Assembly: GCA_948829205.1 (NCBI GenBank)
Contig: CAQLOA010000025.1
Coordinates: 1 to 13,529 of the forward strand
Direction of reading: 5' to 3'
DNA length: 13,529 nt
Source of the DNA: an uncultured Eggerthellaceae bacterium
GTDB taxonomy: Bacteria > Actinomycetota > Coriobacteriia > Coriobacteriales > Eggerthellaceae
The notes below the pieces were generated by a model. It was not told where the DNA came from. It made no database searches and was given only the letters and a program-made list of their open reading frames with translations. Positions within the stretch are counted from its first letter, which is position 1; each line of letters opens with the position of its first letter. Below, piece by piece: positions 1-4,989 of this stretch. The translations under genes and the position numbers were made by a program.

Positions 1-78
1 ATCGTGTTCGACCTGACCAAGCCCGGCAACATCCAGGCGGCGCTGCGCGGCCAGGACGTAGGAACCACCATCGACTAG
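1..78 (+). CDS. pyrH: UMP kinase (uridylate kinase), 3' end only
   Basis: The first 25 codons in frame 1 end at a TAG and read as the C-terminus of a bacterial UMP kinase: the stretch VFDLTKPGNI followed by a small hydrophilic tail ending GTTID is the family's typical ending. UMP kinase phosphorylates UMP to UDP in pyrimidine nucleotide synthesis. The start and catalytic core lie outside the window. Position immediately before frr is the standard bacterial order (rpsB-tsf-pyrH-frr), which supports the call. The 37-nt gap to frr contains only the frr ribosome binding site, so the two are probably co-transcribed. The short length is the main limit on confidence. Confidence 0.85.
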   Translation: MVFDLTKPGNIQAALRGQDVGTTID

Positions 79-115
79 ATCGCAACAGGCCTGACGGCCA
101 GGGAGGGGACAGAAG

Positions 116-679
116 ATGTCAGAGGTAGATGCGATTCTCAACAAGGCGAAGACGGCCATGGGCAAGACCATAGCCAACCTCGAGGACAACTTCGCCAACG
201 TGCGCACAGGGCGCGCCAACGCCATGGTGCTTAACCGGATCATGGTCGACTACTACGGCACGCCGACCCCGATCAACCAGATGGCCGGCGTCAAGACGCC
301 GGAGGCGCACCTGCTGGTCATCGAGCCCTGGGACAAGTCGGCCCTCAAGGACATCGAGCGCGCCATACTCGACAGCGACCTGGGCGTCACCCCCAACAGC
401 GACGGCATGGTCATACGCCTCCCGTTCCCGGCGCTGACGGAGGAACGCCGCAAGGAGCTCGCCAAGCAATGCCGCACCTACGCCGAGGAGGCCCGCGTGG
501 CCGTCCGCAACGCGAGGCGCGACGGCAACAACGCCGCACAGCGCGCGCAGAAGGACGACGACCTTCCCGAGGACCAGGTCAACCGCGCCGAGAAGGCCAT
601 ACAGAAGATGACCGACGAGCACATCGAGAAGATCGACGAGCTTCTGAAGAAAAAAGAAGCCGACATCATGGAGGTTTAG
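116..679 (+). CDS. frr: Ribosome recycling factor (RRF)
   Basis: This 187-residue protein matches the length of bacterial RRF (about 185). It works with EF-G to split post-termination ribosomes into subunits. Recognisable family segments include NVRTGRANAMVLNRIMVDYYG near residues 28-48, the TPINQMAGVKTPEAHLLVIEPWD region, the DSDLGVTPNSDGMVIRLPFP block, LTEERRKEL, and a basic helix with ARVAVRNARRDG. The C-terminal half is long-helix, charged sequence, as expected for the three-helix bundle domain. The ATG is preceded by a strong GGGAGGGG at 101-108 with 7-nt spacing. It sits directly behind pyrH and is probably in the same operon. The following gap contains a terminator-like hairpin, so transcription may partly end after frr. 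Confidence 0.97.
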   Translation: MSEVDAILNKAKTAMGKTIANLEDNFANVRTGRANAMVLNRIMVDYYGTPTPINQMAGVKTPEAHLLVIEPWDKSALKDIERAILDSDLGVTPNSDGMVIRLPFPALTEERRKELAKQCRTYAEEARVAVRNARRDGNNAAQRAQKDDDLPEDQVNRAEKAIQKMTDEHIEKIDELLKKKEADIMEV

Positions 680-682
680 GGT

Positions 683-803
683 GCGGCGTCCGTATGACGC
701 CCTCGCTCCGACGCGTCGTCGCCTCGAACTAACTCGGCTTCGCCGAGTGGATTTCTCGGCTCCTTTGGCTTGACCTACGCTCGTGGCGTCATGCGGACGC
801 CGC
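683..803. repeat. Intergenic inverted repeat between frr and uppS
   Basis: A 19-nt arm at 683-701 (GCGGCGTCCGTATGACGCC) is complementary to 785-803 with a single mismatch. Each arm is also a small hairpin by itself: GGCGTC/GACGCC at 685-690/696-701, and again at 785-790/796-801. The segment between the arms holds further stems (732-760, listed separately). It could be a pair of REP-like palindromes or a structured uppS leader. I see no coding capacity that resembles a protein here. The pairing is seen in the sequence; the function is inferred. Confidence 0.6.
732..760 (+). promoter_or_regulatory. Two mutually exclusive hairpins in the uppS leader
   Basis: ACTCGGC (732-738), loop TTC, and GCCGAGT (742-748) form a perfect 7-bp hairpin. 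The same GCCGAG (742-747) can instead pair with CTCGGC (755-760) across a 7-nt loop. Only one of the two can form at a time. With a U-run hairpin downstream at 785-812, the arrangement resembles an attenuator or leader switch before uppS. No riboswitch consensus or leader peptide was recognised, so this is a structural observation only. Confidence 0.35.
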
Positions 804-812
804 AGGTTTTTT
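785..812 (+). terminator. Possible rho-independent terminator after frr
   Basis: GGCGTC (785-790), 5-nt loop, and GACGCC (796-801) form a perfect 6-bp GC-rich stem, followed after GCAGG by TTTTTT at 807-812. The stem is extended if it pairs instead with the distal arm 683-701. The 5-nt separation between stem and U-run weakens the call as a classical terminator. It would end frr transcripts or attenuate read-through into uppS. Confidence 0.45.
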
Positions 813-877
813 CGAAGGCGAACCCCTGGATGCGTCGCTCGCTCACCTTCATTCAATGCGTGGTTTGGAAAGATGGT

Positions 878-1654
878 TTGAACAAAAGTTTGTCCTACAT
901 ATTCCCCGAGGTGCCTGACGGGCTCGATGCCGGCGCTCTCGACCTTGCGCGCATCCCGCAGCACGTCGCCGTCATCATGGACGGCAACGGACGATGGGCG
1001 AAGAAGCGCATGATGAACAGGCTTCGCGGCCACAACGCAGGCATCGAGGCGGTGCGCGAGACCATACGATGCGCCTCCGACCTCGGTGTGCGGTACCTCA
1101 CCATCTACTCGTTCTCAACCGAGAACTGGAAGCGTCCGCAAGACGAGGTCGACGGGCTCATGGAGCTGTTCGCCAAGACCATGCTCGCCGAGGTGGACGG
1201 CCTTCACGAAGAGGGCGTGCGCGTCATGACGATAGGCGACCTGTCGCCGCTTCCGCCCGAGACCCGTGAGGCGTTCGAGGCCGCCTGGCGGAAGACGCGC
1301 GGCAACGACGGCATGACGTTGGTGGTGGCCGTGAACTATGGCTCGCGCGACGAGATCGTCCATGCCTTCAAGGAATACATGCGCGAGGCGGAAGATGCCG
1401 CGCAGGCAGGCGAGGACGCCCCCGAGCTCACCGAAGAGGTGCTGGCATCGCACCTTTACACGGCCAACGTGCCCGACCCCGAGGTGGTCATCCGCACCAG
1501 CGGCGAGATGCGCCTGTCCAACTTCCTTCTGTGGCAGGCGGCCTATTCCGAATTCGTGTGCACCGACGTGTTGTGGCCCGACTTCGACAGGTACGAGTTC
1601 CTGCGATGCCTGCTCGAGTACCAGTCGCGCGAGCGGCGCTTCGGAGGCGTCTAG
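878..1654 (+). CDS. uppS: Isoprenyl transferase (undecaprenyl diphosphate synthase)
   Basis: Cis-prenyltransferase that extends farnesyl diphosphate with isopentenyl diphosphate to the C55 lipid carrier for peptidoglycan, acting at the cytosolic face of the membrane. From the TTG at 878 the protein has 258 residues, normal for the family. Family blocks seen: HVAVIMDGNGRWAKKR (catalytic Asp35), RGHNAG, LTIYSFSTENWKRP, VNYGSRDEI, and the C-terminal IRTSGEMRLSNFLLWQ, then WPDF and a basic RERRFGG tail. The frame stays open upstream to 770, but that would add leader sequence containing the T-run at 807-812. TTG 878 has a weak GGAAAG 5 nt upstream and gives the expected N-terminus, so I prefer it. 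GTG 860 or ATG 830 are possible. It is separated from cdsA by one nucleotide. Confidence 0.95.
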   Translation: MNKSLSYIFPEVPDGLDAGALDLARIPQHVAVIMDGNGRWAKKRMMNRLRGHNAGIEAVRETIRCASDLGVRYLTIYSFSTENWKRPQDEVDGLMELFAKTMLAEVDGLHEEGVRVMTIGDLSPLPPETREAFEAAWRKTRGNDGMTLVVAVNYGSRDEIVHAFKEYMREAEDAAQAGEDAPELTEEVLASHLYTANVPDPEVVIRTSGEMRLSNFLLWQAAYSEFVCTDVLWPDFDRYEFLRCLLEYQSRERRFGGV

Positions 1655-1655
1655 G

Positions 1656-2813
1656 ATGGCGGCCGCCGGCGGCAGCGCACCCGAGGAATCCCGCATTCAG
1701 CCCGTGGGGACGGACGGACTCACCGAGAAGCAGGTGCTTGCCCGCATAAGGCTGCGCAAGCAGACGGCGCGCCTCATCATGCAGCAGAACGAACGCAACG
1801 CGCGAACGGAGAACGGCGCGCTGCCTGACATCGTGTACGGCCCGGAGGACGCCCCGGAGGGGCCTCCCTGGCGATACGACATGACGCCCGAACAGCTTGC
1901 CGAGAAGCAGGCCAAGAAGTTCAGACGCAGCGAGAAGCGGTCGAAGGTCAAGAACAAGGCGCTGGAGAAGACGCCGGACAAGCTGCGCAATCCGTCGAAC
2001 CTGCAGGTGCGTTTCCGCACAGGGCTTGTTTATACGCTGGTCACAATAGCCTGCGTGCTCGCAGGAAACATCCCCACGCTGCTCTATCTGATGTTGGTGG
2101 CGGGGATATGCGCCGGCGAGTTCTACTACATGCTGCGTTCCGACTCGAAGCTTCCCAACGAGATGCTCGGCATAACGGGGGCGGTGCTGTTCCTGCCCGC
2201 GACTTACGTCTGGGGCCTCACGGGCGCCATGGTGGTGGCGCTTGGGCTGCTGCTGGCGTTGCTGGTGTGGTACGTGTTCTGGCTGAAGGCGCGCATTCCC
2301 GATGTGGGCGTCAGCTTCTTCGGCGCGGCGTACACGGGGCTGATGCTTTGCGGGTTGATGATAATCCGCCAGTCCGTCGAGAGCCCTTGGGGCGGCGTGG
2401 TGCTGTTCCTGCTGTTCCTCAGCGTCTGGGCCAACGACGCCTTCGCCTACTTCGTGGGCAGCAAGATAGGCAAGCACAAGCTGGCTCCCCGCACTTCCCC
2501 AAAGAAGAGCTGGGAGGGTTTCATAGCCGGACTGGTGGGGTCGGCGCTGGTGTGGGTCGTCATGAGCTTCGTGCCCGCCATAGACCTTCCCATCCCGCTG
2601 GCGATCCTGTTCGGCGTGCTGTGCGGGCTCGCGGAGGTGCTGGGCGACCTGGCGGAGAGCCGCATCAAGCGCAATTCGGGCTTCAAGGACTCGGGGACCA
2701 TCATGCCAGGCCACGGCGGCCTGCTGGACCGTTGCGACTCGCTGTTTCTTGCCTCCACCACTGCGGCCATCCTGCTGATTATGGGTGGCTGCATCCAATA
2801 CCCGCTGCTGTAG
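1656..2813 (+). CDS. cdsA: Phosphatidate cytidylyltransferase with N-terminal extension
   Basis: Integral membrane enzyme making CDP-diacylglycerol from phosphatidic acid and CTP. The C-terminal CDS signature is clear at residues 335-361: S-R-I-K-R, K344-D345, H353-G-G, D358-R-C-D361. The Cys between the last R and D is an unusual residue at that position. Several hydrophobic segments span about 122-380. At 385 residues it is roughly 100 longer than typical CdsA. The excess is a charged, Lys/Arg/Glu-rich cytosolic N-terminus (1-118) without membrane segments. The ATG at 1656 lies 1 nt past the uppS stop, with GGAGG at 1642-1646 inside uppS, indicating translational coupling. The frame is open far upstream but overlaps uppS, so longer starts are rejected. 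Confidence 0.95.
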   Translation: MAAAGGSAPEESRIQPVGTDGLTEKQVLARIRLRKQTARLIMQQNERNARTENGALPDIVYGPEDAPEGPPWRYDMTPEQLAEKQAKKFRRSEKRSKVKNKALEKTPDKLRNPSNLQVRFRTGLVYTLVTIACVLAGNIPTLLYLMLVAGICAGEFYYMLRSDSKLPNEMLGITGAVLFLPATYVWGLTGAMVVALGLLLALLVWYVFWLKARIPDVGVSFFGAAYTGLMLCGLMIIRQSVESPWGGVVLFLLFLSVWANDAFAYFVGSKIGKHKLAPRTSPKKSWEGFIAGLVGSALVWVVMSFVPAIDLPIPLAILFGVLCGLAEVLGDLAESRIKRNSGFKDSGTIMPGHGGLLDRCDSLFLASTTAAILLIMGGCIQYPLL

Positions 2814-2829
2814 CGGAAGGAGCTGCGCC

Positions 2830-4044
2830 TTGACGCGAAGGAAGAAAGTCCTGGTGCTGGGATCCACCGGATCCATCGGCACCCAGACCCTGGATGTTGC
2901 CCGCAAGCATCCCGAAAGGCTGCAGATAGTCGGCCTTGCTGCCGGAAGACGGGCGTCAGACCTGCTTGCGCAGGCCAGGGAGTTCGGCGTGCACGCGCTT
3001 GCGCTGGGCGACGGCCAAGCCGACGCGGAAGGGCTGCGCACCCAGGCCGCCTCGTCCGATGACGGCTTCTTCGGCATGGGGGAGCGGGCCGTGATCGACC
3101 TCATAGACGCAAGCGGCTGCGACGTGGTCGTGAACTCGCTCGTGGGAGCGCAGGGCCTTCGCGCCAGCTACGAGACGCTTGCGGCGGGGAAGGTGCTGGC
3201 TCTTGCCAACAAGGAGTCCCTGGTGGTGGGCGGAGACCTCATAATGCCGCTCGCCCATGCCGCCGACCCAACGTATCCCCGCATGGGCGACGACGCGGAG
3301 TTCCGTCCGCGGGGGGCGCTTCTTCCCATCGATTCCGAGCACGGAGCCATATTCCAGTGCCTGCTTGGAGAGAACGCCTCCGAGGTAGACAGGCTTTGGG
3401 TGACGGCTTCGGGTGGCCCGTTCCGCGGCAAGACGCGCGACCAGCTCGTCGGCGTCACGCCGGCCCAGGCCCTGGCGCACCCCACATGGAACATGGGGGC
3501 GAAGATTACCATCGACTCGTCCACGCTCATGAACAAGGGGCTCGAGGTGATCGAGGCCCACCATCTGTTCGGGGCGCCCTACGACTCCATCGAGGTCGTC
3601 GTGCAGCCCCAGAGCGCCATCCATTCCATGGTGGAGTTCGCCGACGGGTCGGTGAAGGCGCACCTGGGCACCACCGACATGCGAATACCGATCCAGTTCG
3701 CACTGAGCTATCCCGAGCGGTGGGATTCCCCCGTTGCCCGCATGGACTTCCGCACGCTGGGTTCGCTGGACTTCGCCGCCCCCGACATGGACACGTTCCG
3801 ATGCCTGGCGCTGGCGAGGCAGGCGGGCGGCCGGGGAGGCACGCTTCCCTGCGCGATGAACGCCGCGAACGAGGTCGCCGTTGCCGCGTTCCTGGAGGGG
3901 GAGTGTCCCTACCTGGGAATCGCCGACTGCGTCGAGGCCGTCATGGACGAACACGACGTGCAGGCTGTCGAATCCATCGAGCAGCTCGTCGAGGTGGACG
4001 CGCGCTCCCGCGACGCCGCCCGCGACTTCATCTCCAACTTGTAA
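2830..4044 (+). CDS. dxr: 1-deoxy-D-xylulose-5-phosphate reductoisomerase
   Basis: NADPH- and divalent-metal-dependent enzyme converting DXP to MEP, the committed step of non-mevalonate isoprenoid synthesis. Seen: nucleotide-binding GSTGSIGTQTLDV at 11-23, ANKESLVVGG at 126-135, metal ligands in PIDSEH (Asp168, Glu170), TASGGPFRG, HPTWNMGAKITIDSSTLMNKGLE (Glu239), QPQSAIHSMVEF and MNAANEVAVAAF. The region between residues 135 and 163 carries an apparent insertion of roughly a dozen residues compared with the E. coli enzyme as I remember it. The start is TTG 2830, with AAGGAG at 2817-2822 and 7-nt spacing, 16 nt after cdsA. The ATG at 2785 lies inside cdsA and is unlikely. The 404-residue length is normal. 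The gene ends 20 nt before a palindromic repeat that separates it from the convergent sortase gene. Confidence 0.97.
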   Translation: MTRRKKVLVLGSTGSIGTQTLDVARKHPERLQIVGLAAGRRASDLLAQAREFGVHALALGDGQADAEGLRTQAASSDDGFFGMGERAVIDLIDASGCDVVVNSLVGAQGLRASYETLAAGKVLALANKESLVVGGDLIMPLAHAADPTYPRMGDDAEFRPRGALLPIDSEHGAIFQCLLGENASEVDRLWVTASGGPFRGKTRDQLVGVTPAQALAHPTWNMGAKITIDSSTLMNKGLEVIEAHHLFGAPYDSIEVVVQPQSAIHSMVEFADGSVKAHLGTTDMRIPIQFALSYPERWDSPVARMDFRTLGSLDFAAPDMDTFRCLALARQAGGRGGTLPCAMNAANEVAVAAFLEGECPYLGIADCVEAVMDEHDVQAVESIEQLVEVDARSRDAARDFISNL

Positions 4045-4063
4045 GGCGTCCGCATCGGGAAGG

Positions 4064-4232
4064 GCGGAAGCCTCCGCGCTCTCCGCAGGGCTCGGCTCCC
4101 GCGGTGAGGGTTTTGGCGGAGGTTCTGCGGAACTCGGCGCCGCTTCGCGACGCCTCAGACAGTCCTCGAACCCCGTCTCCGCCAAAACCCGCACCGCAGC
4201 CTCGCAAGCGGATTCGCTGCGGAGGCCTCCGC
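4064..4232 (+). repeat. Palindromic intergenic repeat, copy A (bidirectional spacer)
   Basis: This 169-nt block aligns without gaps to the reverse complement of 9128-9296, with 156 of 169 identities counted by hand. It is a nested imperfect palindrome. Terminal arms 4059-4077 and 4219-4237 pair at 18 of 19 positions. Inner arms 4101-4121 and 4177-4197 pair at 20 of 21, including a perfect GGGTTTTGGCGGAG core. A small apex hairpin CGC-TTC-GCG lies at 4141-4149. It fills the gap between the convergent dxr and sortase genes, and its terminal arm reaches into the sortase stop codon. It may act as a transcript 3'-end structure or be a small non-autonomous mobile (REP/MITE-like) element. No transposase or U-run is visible. 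Confidence 0.9.
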
Positions 4233-4236
4233 CCTT

Positions 4237-4989
4237 CTACTCGGTGGCATACACCAGCACGCGCTGGTCCAGCGACTCGTCATCGACGCAGGTGCAGAAC
4301 GTGTACACGCGGGAGGGTGCGTCTTGGCCTGCTGGAACCGCGCCCAGCTTGACGCGGCTTGCAGCGTAGCGCGCCTGGAACCACGACCTCAGCTCGTCTG
4401 TGCCTTCGAACGCGACGACGTTCGTGTCGTCGTTCCCGTTCGCCACTTCCACGCATTGCACGCGCAGCTTCCGTTTCCACTGCGGCGTCTGCAAGAGCGC
4501 CATGTCATGGCCTGCGGCGTACGGAAGCTCGTCGAACCTGGCGAGGTCTGCGAACATGCGCCCACCGTTCCAGTTGTGGGCGTAGACGACGCAGTTGGGC
4601 GAGTCCAATCCGCTTTCGCAGTCGGAATCCAGGAACGCGCATCCCATGGGGTCGGGACTTCCATCCAGGCCATGCGACAGGTAGAAGTCGCCCTCTCCCT
4701 CGCGTGCCTGCACGATCGGGTGGTCTATGGACGTCCCCGGCACGGTTACCCATCCTGCGACGTCGGGGTTAACCGAGAGCCAGTAGGCCCAGTCGACTTC
4801 GGGGAACTCGTCCGGGCGGTCGATTGCGGCCAAGCCGCCTTCGGCGTCCTTGGCGTATCCTGCGGTGCTGCCAGGAGGCGATGCGGCAAGCAGCAACCAT
4901 AGCGACAACGTGCCGGCGAGCAGACATCCGGCGACTGCTCCCAGGCGCGCGCCTTTCCTTGCCGCATCGCTTTCGTCCGCCTTACGCAC
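4237..4989 (-). CDS. Class B sortase
   Basis: Membrane-anchored cysteine transpeptidase that cleaves a sorting signal and attaches the protein to the cell wall or a pilus subunit. From GTG 4989 it has 250 residues: a short basic N-terminus, one membrane anchor near 16-37, then a sortase domain. Class B features are NPDVAGWVTVPGTSIDHPIV near 74-93, YLSH, the VVYAHNW catalytic His138, TFCTC catalytic Cys234 and QRVLVYA Arg243. The start is GTG because it has GGGAGG (plus-strand 4995-5000) 5 nt upstream and overlaps the adhesin stop by 8 nt. An upstream ATG at 5055 would add 22 residues inside the adhesin frame. The coupling implies that the adjacent adhesin is its substrate. The class call is confident; substrate identity is inference. 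Confidence 0.93.
   Translation of the reverse strand: MRKADESDAARKGARLGAVAGCLLAGTLSLWLLLAASPPGSTAGYAKDAEGGLAAIDRPDEFPEVDWAYWLSVNPDVAGWVTVPGTSIDHPIVQAREGEGDFYLSHGLDGSPDPMGCAFLDSDCESGLDSPNCVVYAHNWNGGRMFADLARFDELPYAAGHDMALLQTPQWKRKLRVQCVEVANGNDDTNVVAFEGTDELRSWFQARYAASRVKLGAVPAGQDAPSRVYTFCTCVDDESLDQRVLVYATE

Noticed and set aside
1488..3104. Long leftward open frame opposite uppS, cdsA and dxr
   Set aside because: It lies antisense to three clearly conserved genes, has low-complexity His/Arg/Gln-rich translation and no recognisable domain. This is typical of GC-rich codon shadows.
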